From Castanea sativa (Eukaryota; Streptophyta; Magnoliopsida; Fagales; Fagaceae): DNA of 64,000 nt. The number at the start of each line of letters is the position of its first letter. Position 1 is the first letter of the stretch. The stretch is from positions 31,053,158 to 31,117,157 of the forward strand of contig NC_134024.1 in NCBI RefSeq assembly GCF_040712315.1, written 5' to 3'. The position numbers and the translations under genes are program-made. Under the pieces are notes generated by a model that was given only the letters and a program-made list of their open reading frames with translations, did not search any database and was not told the origin of the DNA. This document shows positions 1 to 9,591 of the stretch, one piece after another.

Positions 1-215
1 TGTGATTCGAGGACTGCACTTAACCAAGTTTCTGTTTGATTCTTAAAATTGTAACTTCAAATGTTAATTTTCCCAAAGTAGGAGGTCCGAAGACCCGACA
101 TAACTAAGGTTCTGTTTAACAAATGACAAGACATCAATTTCCACAAGGTTTGTGGTCCGAGGACTGCACTTAACCAAGTTTCTGTTTGATTCTTAAAAAA
201 TGATAACTACGAGCG
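1..215 (-). repeat. 3'-region tandem repeat of element 1 (partial)
   Basis: About 1.3 copies of a roughly 151-bp unit are visible. Marker strings such as TCCACAAGGT, GGTCCGAGGAC and CCAAGTTTCTGTTTGAT recur about 150 bases apart and match the units of element 2 at 51795-52530. The array continues beyond the left edge. Confidence 0.75.
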
Positions 216-264
216 TCAGAGCTAATCATAACTTTGAAATACAAACTGACAAAAGCTCATTTCA

Positions 265-1569
265 TTAATAATAATACCTTCTAAGATTATTTACATTCCA
301 TGGACGTGGTACAATTCGTTCGTCTAGATCAGCTAGCCTATATGACCCTATGCCTGCTACTGAAACAATGCGATAGGGGCCTTCCCAGTTAGGTCCCAGC
401 TTACCCCAAGCTGGGTTCTTAGAAGTGCCTACAACTTTCCTTAATACAAGATCACCAGGTGCAAGTGGTCTTAGCTTCACATGGGCATCATATCCTCGTT
501 TTAGCTTCTGCTGATAATAAGCTATTTGGACCATAGCTGCCTCACGTCGTTCCTCAAGTAAATCAAGATCTTTCTCTAGAAGTCCCTTGTTATTCTCTGG
601 GCTAAAAGAACTTGTCTTTAGAGTAGGAAAACCAGATTCCAATGGTATCACCGCCTCGGCACCATACGTCATAGAGAATGGCGTTTCTCCAGTGGACCTG
701 CGCGGTGTGGTCCGATATGTCCACAGGACATGAGGGAGCTCTTCTACCCATCTGCCTTTCGCATCGTCCAACCTCTTCTTGAGCCCGTTAACTATGACCT
801 TGTTAACTGCCTCGGCTTGTCCATTTCCTTGAGGGTAAACTGGGGTGGAATATCTATTTATGATACCCATGTCGCCACAATACTTTCTAAAAGCCCTACT
901 ATCGAACTGGACACCATTATCAGAGATGAGTGTGTGTGGTATTCCGAATCTAGTGACAATATTTTTCCATATAAATTTCTTGGAATCAACATCTCGTATA
1001 TTGGCTAAGGGCTCAGCTTCAACCCATTTAGTGAAGTAGTCTGTTCCCACGAGTAGCCATCTTTTGTTGCCAGCAGCTCTCGGAAATGGCCCTACAATGT
1101 CCAAGCCCCATTGTGCGAAAGGCCAAGGGCTGGAGAGAGGGTTAAGAACCCCTCCAGGTTGGTGGATATTAGGGGCGAACCTCTGACATTGATCACATTT
1201 TCTGGCATAGTCCTGAGCCTCCCTCTGCATATTGGGCCACCAATAACCCTGAGTCAGGGCTCTATGGGCTAAGGACCTTCCCCCAGTGTGGCTCCCACAA
1301 ATTCCCTCATGCAATTCCTCCAGTAATGCCTCTGTTGATTCAGGGTGTACACACAATAAGTATGGTCCTGAAAAGGATCGTTTGTATAGCTTCTGGTCCT
1401 CGGACAACCAGAAACGCGGCGCCTTTCGACGTACCTTTTCTGCTTCAACTTTGGCTTCGGGAAGAATGTCATTTTTAAGAAAAGATATGATCGAATCCAT
1501 CCAACTAGGACCAGGCCTTATTAGATGGATGCGAGGTGCGTTAGCAGTTACAAGAGAAGGTTCTACCAA
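265..1569 (-). CDS. Integrase of element 1
   Basis: Integrase joins retrotransposon cDNA to host DNA. The 434-residue frame is uninterrupted. The zinc-binding HHCC module is near residues 85-130 (LHEGICGSHTGG, then CDQCQRF). The catalytic core carries the D,D-35-E triad: Asp in QWGLDIVGPF, Asp in LISDNGVQFDS and Glu in GNGQAEAVNKVI. The C-terminal part (GDLVLRKVVG, GPNWEGPYRI) resembles the GPY/F module. The true polyprotein would run through from RNase H, and the listed start is simply the first Met after the in-frame TAA. This is the best preserved domain of element 1. Confidence 0.9.
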   Translation of the reverse strand: MVEPSLVTANAPRIHLIRPGPSWMDSIISFLKNDILPEAKVEAEKVRRKAPRFWLSEDQKLYKRSFSGPYLLCVHPESTEALLEELHEGICGSHTGGRSLAHRALTQGYWWPNMQREAQDYARKCDQCQRFAPNIHQPGGVLNPLSSPWPFAQWGLDIVGPFPRAAGNKRWLLVGTDYFTKWVEAEPLANIRDVDSKKFIWKNIVTRFGIPHTLISDNGVQFDSRAFRKYCGDMGIINRYSTPVYPQGNGQAEAVNKVIVNGLKKRLDDAKGRWVEELPHVLWTYRTTPRRSTGETPFSMTYGAEAVIPLESGFPTLKTSSFSPENNKGLLEKDLDLLEERREAAMVQIAYYQQKLKRGYDAHVKLRPLAPGDLVLRKVVGTSKNPAWGKLGPNWEGPYRIVSVAGIGSYRLADLDERIVPRPWNVNNLRRYYY

Positions 1570-1599
1570 ATCCTGAATGAGGATAACCCTTGGTAAACC

Positions 1600-2529
1600 T
1601 TAAGCCGAGGATGTTGCCAACGTAGCCAAGGAATCTGCATGAGTGTTTCCACTCCTAGAAACGTGAGCTAAGGCAAAGGAGTCAAATTCAGCTGTGGCGT
1701 TTGACACAGGCCAAATATTCTGCATTCTGGGGTCTCTAGCCTCCATGGTTCCCATGACCTGGCCGACCACTAACTGAGAGTCCGAGAACACGTGGATTTC
1801 CTTGCCCCCCATCTTATGTACCATTTGCATGCCTACCAAGACTGCTTCATACTCGGCCTCATTATTAGTAGCCGAGAAGGCCAATCTCAAAGATTTTTCG
1901 AAGATAATTCCTTCAGGGGACATTAGAACAAGTCCAACACCAGACCCTCTTTGATTAGCAGCCCCATCCACATAAACTCTCCAAACCGAGGGCGATACGT
2001 CTGTGATCACACCGACTGATTTTTCACCCATGTGTGATTCTTTTGAAGTTTCTTCTAACAATGGTTCAGTAAACTCTGCCACCAAATCAGCGAGGACCTG
2101 TCCCTTTACCGATGTGCGAGGCTTGTATTTAACATCAAAGGCTCCCAAAATGGTTCCCCATTTTGCCACCCTGCCAGAATAATCAGCACTACGCAACACA
2201 GCCTTAAGAGGCAACTGGGTCAAAACAACCACAGTATGAGATTGGAAATAATGAGGAAGTTTGCGCGTGGCGTGGACTACAGCCAGAAGTGCTTTTTCCA
2301 AGGGCAGATAGCGCACCTCGGCCTCATTCAAGGATTTACTAACGTAGTAGATCGGTCTCTGTACTCCGCTTTCGTTCCTTATAAGGACTAAGCTCACCGC
2401 GTGAATAGCCACGGCCAGATAAGCGAATAATACCTCGTCCACCTCAGGGCGAGATAAAATAGGTGGCCGAGAAAGATATTGCTTAAGCTGTTGGAAAGCT
2501 AACTCGCAAGCCTCAGTCCATTGAAACAC
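1600..2529 (-). pseudogene. RT connection and RNase H domains, element 1
   Basis: The 309-residue stretch covers the connection region (PPILSRPEVDEVLFAYLAV, RPIYYVSKSLNEAE) with the gypsy RNase H, and then a second RNase H-like module: WRVYVDGAANQRGSGVGLVL, the LRLAFSATNNEAEYEAVL box and FSDSQLVVGQV. A duplicated RNase H of this kind is known in several plant gypsy lineages. It ends at a TAA (1602-1600). Element 2 reads CAG at the same site and integrase continues in the same frame beyond it, so the TAA is a mutation that separates RNase H from integrase. Confidence 0.87.
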
Positions 2530-2894
2530 TTTCCACTAGTGCAACAAGCGAAAGAAAGGACGACACCGGTCGGTGACCGAGAAATAAATCTATTCAACGC
2601 GGCAATCATTCCGATCAATTTATGAATCTCTTTTGGGTTCCTAGGCGGCTGCAAATTCTGAATAGCCTTAACCTGCACTGGGTTTACCTCTATGCCCCTA
2701 TGAGTAATCATATATCCCAAGAACTTTCCGGATCCCACGCCAAAAGAACACTTGGAGGCGTTAAGGCGCAACTTATACTTCCTTAGCATCTGGAAGGTGT
2801 CGGCCAGATCTGTCATGTGTGAAGGTCTTGTCTTACTCTTCACCACCATATCATCCACGTATACTTCGATGGTTTTCCCCGATTCTTTGTTCAA
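2499..2894 (-). pseudogene. Reverse transcriptase, C-terminal half with YVDD, element 1
   Basis: This stretch contains the catalytic IEVYVDDMVVKSK box of Ty3/gypsy reverse transcriptases, followed by FQMLRKYKLRLNASKCSFG, GKFLGYMITHRGIEVNP and the thumb segment (KEIHKLIGMIAALNRFISRS). After this, near 2540, the frame is lost again before RNase H. It lies out of frame with the N-terminal RT half, so the polymerase cannot be made whole. Confidence 0.87.
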
Positions 2895-2956
2895 ACATTC
2901 GGGTCATCATTCTTTGATAAGTAGCCCCGGCATTTTTTAATCCAAATGGCATAACC

Positions 2957-3544
2957 TTATAATGATAGTTCCGGTTGGAGTAATGAAAGCGGTCTTCTCT
3001 GATCCTCTAGCGCCAAGGGAATTTGGTGGTAACCACGGAAGGCGTCCAAGAAACTCATCCGAGGATGTCCAACAGTAGCATCTACCAGTTGATCAATCCG
3101 TGGCATTGGGAACGAATCTTTAGGACAGGCCTTGTTCAGATCAGTAAAGTCCACACATACTCTCCATTTGCCGTTCTTCTTCTTAACAACAACAGTATGA
3201 GCCAACCATTCAGGGTAGAAAATTTCTTTGATAGCCCCCGCCCTTTTGAGTTTAAGAACCTCTTCCTTCACGGCCTCAGAATGTTCTCGGGAAGATCGCC
3301 GAGGTGGCTGCCTCCTCGGAACAATGGCAGGATTGACGTTTAAGCGATGACAAATAAAGTTCGGATCTACGCCTGGAGCCTCATAGGGGTCCCACGCAAA
3401 GACATCCAAATTATCCTTCAGAAACTTCAACAACTCCATCTTCTCTTGGTGTGGCAAAAGTATGCCAACTTGAAAGAACCTCTCTGGATCTTCTGTTATT
3501 ATAAACTTCTCTAACTCCTCACAAACAGCCTCGTCTCCTGTCAT
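2957..3544 (-). pseudogene. Reverse transcriptase, N-terminal half, element 1
   Basis: This 195-residue stretch begins with the protease-RT linker and reaches the fingers and palm of the RT. Recognisable motifs are FAWDPYEAPGVDP, the LKRAGAIKEIFYPEWLA segment, VVVKKKNGKWRVCVDFTDLN, and FLDAFRGYHQIPL, which carries the first catalytic Asp. The frame is lost just after this point (near 2957-2990), before the YVDD motif, which lies in another frame at 2894-2499. The RT is thus split by a frameshift. Confidence 0.87.
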
Positions 3545-3678
3545 CGCTCCAGATGCCTCCGGAGCTGTTAATTGCTATGACTTCTGGTTGGGCAAGGTTG
3601 ATGACTCAATTTCCGACTGACGAAGCACCGCAGCCGATATGCCTTTGCCTAGCCACTACACGGCTGCCGAGGATTTCC

Positions 3679-4083
3679 TCAACATGCTCCCCAGGGGAAT
3701 TTCACCTTAACATGTAAGGTAGAGGAGACAGCTCCCAAAGCGTGCAGCCATGGCCTGGCGAGGATGGCCGTATATGGAGAGTACGCGTCAACCACAATGA
3801 AATCTACCTCAACCGTTTCTGTGCCGGATTGAACGGGTAAACGGATCTGTCCCTTCGGCACAACGGCCCTTCCTTCGAAGCTTATAAGTGGGGAGTCGTA
3901 AGGGGTTAAATCTTCCAACTCCAATCTTAGCCCTTTAAATAGATCAGGGTACATGATATCTGCACCGCTGCCCTGATCTATCATCACCCTCCTCACATCA
4001 TAGTTCCCTATCCTGAGGGTAACCACAAGAGCATCGTCATGGGGCTGGATAGTCCCTACTTTATCCTCCTCGGAGAAACCCAA
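3679..4083 (-). pseudogene. Aspartic protease domain of element 1
   Basis: This domain would cleave the Gag-Pol polyprotein. The 134-residue open stretch holds the retropepsin region: DDALVVTLRIGNYDVRRVMIDQ, then GSGADIMYPDLFKGL, where the usual D-T/S-G triad appears as D-Q-G-S as in many Tat-type elements. A second hydrophobic strand (VDFIVVDAYSPYTAILARPWL) and the LHALGAV flap-end region follow. It is shifted in frame relative to both gag and RT, so it cannot be made as one polyprotein in this copy. The paralogous region of element 2 is at 56549-55905. Confidence 0.8.
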
Positions 4084-4089
4084 GACGGG

Positions 4090-4624
4090 TAAAGTACACT
4101 TTAATCTCTTCGGCTGCTACCTACATCCTCGGCTGCGGATGGGAAACCGCCATCACTCTAGTGGGACTGAGCCGGTCCTACAGGTGCGGCGAAGATAACA
4201 TTAATTGTTCCCAATGCTTGGCCGAGATGAGCTGTTCCTCTGGTTGTTTGAACCAACTTGACCGACCTGCCCGGTGGGCCGACACAAGTCTTGCTTTAAC
4301 TTTCCCTCACCGACGAGCCGCTCTAGATGGTTCCACGAGTCCGACGGTTCTCGGTAGTGTGACCCACATCCGATGATGCGACGAGAAAAGGTTTTGATTT
4401 CTTCTCGCGGGGTCCCCTTCCATCTTGCCGCGCAATCAGAAGAACGGCTCCTTAAGAACCTATTCTAATAACTGATGCACTGGTTCTCGGAACACAGTAT
4501 TTACAGCCTGAGGTGCTGCCGAGCCGGATTGTCCGAAGTAATCCCTCCTCGGCTTGTTGTTGTGATATCTGTCCGACCTGAAATCCCTTCTCTCCTGTGG
4601 GATAACCTTCTCCTTTCCTTTTCC
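4090..4624 (-). pseudogene. Broken C-terminal part of Gag and Gag-protease linker, element 1
   Basis: Comparison with element 2 shows this stretch should encode the basic linker (RRDF, KPRRDY), the conserved NTVFREPVHQLLE-like segment and a zinc knuckle. Pieces of this are readable on the - strand in shifting frames, but no continuous frame spans the interval. It is probably decayed by small indels and stops. Confidence 0.6.
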
Positions 4625-5581
4625 CTACTGCTGGTCTTCCTCTACCCTTTTATATTCATCAATACGATCCATAAGACGGCGTACACTGCGGACAGGCTTT
4701 TTCGTCAAGGACTTTCTTAGGTCGTGATCAGTAGGGAGACCCACCTTGAAGGTATTAAGCGCCACCTCATCAAAGTCACCGTCTATTTCATTAAACATCT
4801 CCCAGTATCGGTCGGAGTATGCTTTCAGTGTCTCCCCTTCCTTCATGGCCATGGATAGCAACGAGTCCAATGGCCGAGGGACTCTGCTACATGTAATGAA
4901 TCGCGAAGCAAATGCCCTAGTTAGCTCCCCAAATGAGCCTACAGAACCTGATTTGAGACCGTTAAACCATCTCATAGCCACAGGTCCCAAGCTAGAGGGG
5001 AAGACTTTACACATCAAAGTCTCGTTGTGAGAGTGCACTGCCATCCTCTGGTTGAAGTGACTCACGTGCTCCACCGGATCAGTCCGGCCATTATAGATGG
5101 TAAATGTGGGCTGGGTGAACCTCCTGGGAAGCCTCCCCTTCTCAATCCTCCGTGAAAACGGAGATTTAGAGAGTTGGTGCAACGCCCTACTCATGGTATC
5201 GTTGCCTAAGCCCCTAGAACGAAACTTCTTACGTCTGCGGGTTGGCTGGTCGTCCTCCTCACCGGAGGATGTTGCGCTAGTGGGGGAACATGACCTTGAA
5301 CTGTAAGCAAGTCCCCTATCCTTCTCTGAGGAAGAACTAGACGAGGACGGGGAAACCTTACGTTTAGCGCGGCGTAACTTCCTCTTCAAACGATTGATTT
5401 CCCTCTGCATGGACTTAGAACCCTCATCGTGGGTAGTGCTACCCTCTCCATGAGTATGGCTAGCCCCTGGGTATTCTGTATGGACGCTTCCCTCACGATC
5501 CCTACGATGTTCAAGACGTTGGAAATGATCTTCCGGTTGTGATCCTTGTGACTCTGCATGGTGAGAGCCTAAGCCTGCCAT
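4625..5581 (-). CDS. gag: Gag protein of element 1 (N-terminal and capsid part)
   Basis: The structural Gag protein packages retrotransposon RNA into virus-like particles. The 318-residue frame starts with MAGLGSHHAESQ 28 bases after the PBS, which supports this start. An acidic and basic low-complexity N-terminus with a serine run and arginine-rich patches (about residues 60-130) precedes the conserved retrotransposon gag domain (about 170-310), with motifs such as MRWFNGLKSGSV and YSDRYWEMFNEIDGDF. The frame stops after EYKRVEEDQQ. The paralogue in element 2 continues to a zinc knuckle, so the C-terminal third here (about 4624-4100) is cut off by a stop and frameshifts. Confidence 0.88.
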   Translation of the reverse strand: MAGLGSHHAESQGSQPEDHFQRLEHRRDREGSVHTEYPGASHTHGEGSTTHDEGSKSMQREINRLKRKLRRAKRKVSPSSSSSSSEKDRGLAYSSRSCSPTSATSSGEEDDQPTRRRKKFRSRGLGNDTMSRALHQLSKSPFSRRIEKGRLPRRFTQPTFTIYNGRTDPVEHVSHFNQRMAVHSHNETLMCKVFPSSLGPVAMRWFNGLKSGSVGSFGELTRAFASRFITCSRVPRPLDSLLSMAMKEGETLKAYSDRYWEMFNEIDGDFDEVALNTFKVGLPTDHDLRKSLTKKPVRSVRRLMDRIDEYKRVEEDQQ

Positions 5582-5609
5582 AATATCCCTACCTCTTCTA
5601 GACTAGATT

Positions 5610-5625
5610 CCCACAGACGGCGCCA
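5610..5625 (-). promoter_or_regulatory. Primer binding site of element 1
   Basis: On the - strand TGGCGCCGTCTGTGGG lies two bases after the LTR edge, where reverse transcription is primed by a tRNA 3' end. The TGGCGCC core fits a tRNA-Asp-like primer. The identical motif occupies the same place in element 2 (57951-57936). Confidence 0.8.
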
Positions 5626-5627
5626 AT

Positions 5628-6396
5628 TGTAAGTGCACAATTACACCTGGTCCCAAGAACAGTTATGGGCTCAGGCTCAATGAGCCTTAAACAATATGAA
5701 TTTGTAGAGTGTGGGCTTGAAACCCAGGTTAGAAGTGTGTGGGGATTAAATGACAAACTAAAGATGGCAAATATTTGGAAACAACAAGGTATATTGTAGA
5801 TAGGCCTCCTCGGATGTAAGCCGAGAGCTGTTCTTATATTATATCTTTCTCTTAGCCTTTTTTCTTTTTAGGTTACAAAAAGTCCGTCCCTTTTTCCTAT
5901 CTTAGATTGCTCTTTAAATACTACTCTTTTGAATGCTTTGTACACGTGTTGCCTCACCTCCCCCTTAGCCTAGATATTTCTTTTCTCAGTGCCTTTGAAT
6001 AGTAACCAAAAGTTTCTCTTCCACTGTTCAGGTGTCACTTCCCCATAAATGCGGCCAGGGTGGTAGGTGCAGGGTCTTTAATGTGGAGGCAGCAGCCTTT
6101 ATCTTTGACATTTCTTCAACACCGGTGCTTCTGGGGCGTTCTAGGGTTCACCCCTCTTAACCATTGGCTTTAACCGTGTCATCCCCTAATCTTTACTATG
6201 AAATCCCGAGTTCTTCGGTGTTCATCCGAGGGTAAGGTCACCCTCGGCTGGATCCTCGGATCCTCGGCTGGATCCTCGGATCCTCGGCATATGGGCCGAC
6301 CCATAGTACTAACAAATTCTAAACCCAGGATCAGGTCGGCCTTCTTTAACACGACCCAAAAGGCCCACGTTCCCATCAGGATCTTTTTGCCCCACA
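5628..6396 (-). repeat. 5' LTR of element 1
   Basis: On the + strand the repeat starts TGTAAGTGCACAATT next to the PBS and ends CCCCACA, so it has the TG..CA ends of an LTR. Its length is about 769 bp against 768 bp for the LTRs of element 2, and both outer ends are alike in sequence. A short tandem duplication of about 20 bp (CTCGGCTGGATCC unit) sits near 6243-6282. A TATA-like stretch (near 5833-5850 on the - strand) could be the element's promoter. The outer target duplication cannot be checked because the other end is not in the window. Confidence 0.85.
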
Positions 6397-8409
6397 CAGT
6401 GGATTTGTCAAAATTTATTTCCAATAAAAAGATATCGAGTAAGATTGTAGTTTAATACTACAACAAATTTTGTAATTGAACTTTTAATATTATCACCCTT
6501 ATCACGGTGTTTGAATAAGTGAACTTAATCATTTGATGAGATCTTACTTTAATTATACCACACATATTATATAAAATAGTCATATTGTCATGATCTTCAC
6601 TTGATTGTTGTTGTTTTTTCTCTTTTTTTGTTGAATTATACATTATCAATTTGTCATGTCAAAAAAAGAAAGAAAAAGAGATAAATGATGAAGAGAAGAT
6701 GAAAGTGGCCATTTTCCAAGACAAGATTATATAATGATTATTTAATTGACACTATTATAAATATATTTAGAAATCTAACATTTTTCTAAATCATGTTAAC
6801 ATGATTTTAAGTGAAATTATGTTTTGAAAACATAATTCTGGCACCTAAATTGCATTGATATTAGTTTAAAATGAATTTTATTTTAGAGAAGTTTAAAATT
6901 AATTTAAGTGTTAACATGTGCTCAGAACATAAGTTTTTAAACAAAAAAGAAAAAGATTAATAGCTTGTTTGGTAAATCAGTTTTAGTAACCCTTTCACAT
7001 TTTAAACAATAATATATATATTTTTACACATTTTTTCACCTACATATATATCAAAGATCTCTAAATAACATAATGCAAACTACGCTCTTAAACACTCTCT
7101 AAATTCTCGAATAACTTAAAAAGAAGATGGTACTAATTTGGATAAATAATAAAAAAAATATACTATTATTTTGAGGTGTGTGACACGCTCCTTAATGTGG
7201 GTGGGATTCCACACAATGCTCTAACGAGCAAGAAACCAGAAATTCGTTTTCTAATGCCTGAGAAGCAGACAATAGAACCCAAAATAGTCGAACGTGGGGT
7301 TCGCTTGGATACCCATAAATCTTAAAGGTAAAAACCTAAATTACCAAAACATCCCTACGTAATAACAGTCCAAAATAAACAACTAAAAAACATTAGTCCA
7401 TAGTAAAGGGAACGGAAAATTACCAAATTAATGTTGTCACGGACTCAGTCACTTTTTTTTGCTGAATATGACTCATGGTCACTTGAGCTGCAATTATTGA
7501 ATGAAATACTATAGTTTAGGATAAATAATTTGATATGTGTTATTTATAAATTGATTAGGTAATATAGATTTTTTTTTCTTATATTAAGACCATTCACATC
7601 CGTAAGTTTTTAGTCAAATTTATTATAAAAAAACTTACTTTTGTCAGTTTAGCTCTATTATTTATAAACAATTATATCAGTTTCAGTATTCTATCACTAT
7701 TTTATTTTTATATTATTTTCTTTTTTCTCAAACATATTTTTTAACCAATCTTTTCCTAAGGTGTGAATAAAATATGATTTTTATTTGGTGTATTGATTGA
7801 AAAATGCTCAATAGATATATTGAGGACATTGTTCATTGTTAAGTTTTTAGGGCAAAATATTGAAGGTTAACGTGTGGAAGTTTCAGGTGAGTTTGGCTTT
7901 GTATTTATTTTTAATACTAAATGTGGCTTTAGCTAGCATTGGAGGTTGTAAACAAAAAAAAAATGTATTTTACATTTTTAAAACTTATTTTATCTATTTT
8001 ACTAACTTAGTTTACAACTCACTCAACAATTCAATTTTTATTTTTACATATAATTTATTAAAATAATATAAATTACATCATTAAATAATATAAAAAGCTA
8101 ATTATCAAAAAGAAAGAGAGAGTCTGAGAGATTTAAAAAAAAAAAAATTATTTACAATCTTATGAATAGTAAGTTGTATAAATACAAACTTATGGTTCTT
8201 AGTTGTTAACAATTTTTAGCAACCTATACCAAGATAAAACTCAATTCAAGTAGATGAATTGCTAAAATAGGAACTTGGAGGGTTTTTACACCTAATGCTG
8301 ATACTCTTAAAATGGTATAGCTAGCAGCATTGGGGTTGTAAAAAGCCACTACAACCCAAAAGCTTAAAAAAAAACCCACTACATTTGGGTGGGTACATTC
8401 CAATTTTTT
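6397..8409. other. Intergenic, AT-rich
   Basis: Between element 1 and the foldback repeats upstream of the LYM gene there are no convincing genes. Open frames are short and of low complexity. The stretch shows many A and T runs. A poorly defined repeat-like segment near 7590-8240 was not resolved. Confidence 0.5.
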
Positions 8410-8474
8410 TACAACCTTGCCTAAGTGGGTTCTTATTTATGGGTTCTTATTTATAAGAACCCCTGCAGGTTGTA
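8410..8474. repeat. Short foldback repeat
   Basis: TTACAACCTTGC on the left faces GCAGGTTGTAA on the right. An inner GGGTTCTTA...TAAGAACCC palindrome includes a direct duplication of GGGTTCTTATTTAT. It is probably the end of, or a whole, small MITE. No target duplication was identified. Confidence 0.5.
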
Positions 8475-8775
8475 AAGAAAATTTTGAAATAATAATGTTC
8501 TCTCTCTCCTCCTATAATTGAGCAAGATTATATATTTTAATATATAATTATATTATTTTAATAGGTTGTATATAAAAATAAAAATTAGAACATAAAGATG
8601 GTTATAAGCACTAATATTTTTGCGTAAAATGAAACGGAACCTAACGAAAGATGGTAAAAGGAGTCCAAATCTTCTATCTCAATTTTCCTACTCTTTTATA
8701 TACTCCACAAATAAAAAATGTCACATGTCTATCTAATTTATTAAATACTAAATTTATGTCTTCTATTATTTTAAT

Positions 8776-8932
8776 AAGTAATTCTTAGGTATTTTCGGAG
8801 TATAGAGAATGGTGCTTCCTCCTCTCACATTCATGGTGGAGTCCGTTCATTAAATTCATGATAGGGTCTACCATGAATGTGAAAAGAAAGATCATCATTT
8901 TACTATACTCCGAGACTACATAAGAATTTTCC
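8776..8932. mobile_element. MITE with 9-bp target duplication (Mutator-like)
   Basis: This 157-bp foldback has arms of roughly 65 bases sharing AATTCTTA, CGGAGTATAG, CACATTCATGGT and similar blocks in inverted order. It is flanked on both sides by TATTTTAAT (8767-8775 and 8933-8941). A 9-bp duplication is typical of Mutator-like elements. It lies about 0.8 kb upstream of the LYM start codon and could affect that promoter, which is inference. Confidence 0.65.
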
Positions 8933-9189
8933 TATTTTAATTACCTAAGCATGGTAGTAAAAGCCTACGAAGGGGACCACTTGTGACCGACTAAGAAGCA
9001 TCAATGTCCAAATTCACAAAGCGAAAAAAGAAGCATCAATGTCCACAACCGAGAATAAAAGATGTTGACGAGGACAAATTAGACCAAGAAAAAGAAAGTG
9101 TATGAGACTCCAAACTCGAGAATCTGACTAATGTCTGTTCACTCTATGCAACACATTTGTCCATTCCTAGACGCTCCATCCCTTTCAAA

Positions 9190-9591
9190 ACTTTCCCTTT
9201 ACCCAGCTCTCTCTCTCTCTCTGTCTGGGTGGAGAAAGTTGAGCAAGAAGAAGCAGCAGCAGCAGCAAAACAAAACACAAACACAAACCCTAAACCCTGA
9301 AACTCACTACAAAATCTCTCTCGCTACTAAACCCAAAAAACCCACATTTTTATTTTTTATTTTTAGTGTCTAAGCAGGTCTCACCAATCTTTGACCTTTC
9401 TCTCCATTTCTTCTTCTTTTTGGTAAACAAAGCATAGAAGAAGAAGAGCAAACCAAAAAACAGTACCAAAGGTCCAAAACCAACTTCAATCTCTTTGAAT
9501 ACCAAAGCAAAAAACGCATCTTCAGCCTCATTTATTGCCCAAAAGAAGCACATATTTTTTTTTTCGGCTCTCCATTCTCTAACTCTAAACA
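9190..9591 (+). promoter_or_regulatory. Probable 5' UTR and core promoter region of the LYM gene
   Basis: A CT-rich run (9210-9224), common in plant 5' leaders, is followed by an A-rich leader up to the ATG at 9592. No clear TATA box could be assigned. The extent is inferred from the start codon and composition only. Confidence 0.35.

Larger units (their letters stand above)
1..6396 (-). mobile_element. Ty3/gypsy Tat-type LTR retrotransposon, element 1 (left part outside window)
   Basis: Reading the - strand from the right: 5' LTR (6396-5628), PBS (5625-5610), gag, protease, reverse transcriptase, RNase H, integrase, then a non-coding tail with the start of a roughly 151-bp repeat. The 3' LTR and any antisense ORF lie beyond position 1. 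The gag-PR-RT-RH-INT order is that of Ty3/gypsy. The TGGCGCC PBS and the tandem repeats after integrase suggest the Tat/Ogre lineage. The coding part is broken: protease, the two RT pieces and RNase H lie in different frames. RNase H and integrase share a frame split by one TAA. The copy is therefore probably non-autonomous. Confidence 0.93.

Noticed and set aside
730..1039. Open frames on the + strand within element 1 integrase
   Set aside because: They are shadows of the integrase frame on the - strand and have no domain of their own.
9131..9373. 80-residue frame before the LYM gene
   Set aside because: Low complexity (Ser/Leu, Lys/Gln), lies in the probable 5' UTR, and has no homology I recognise.
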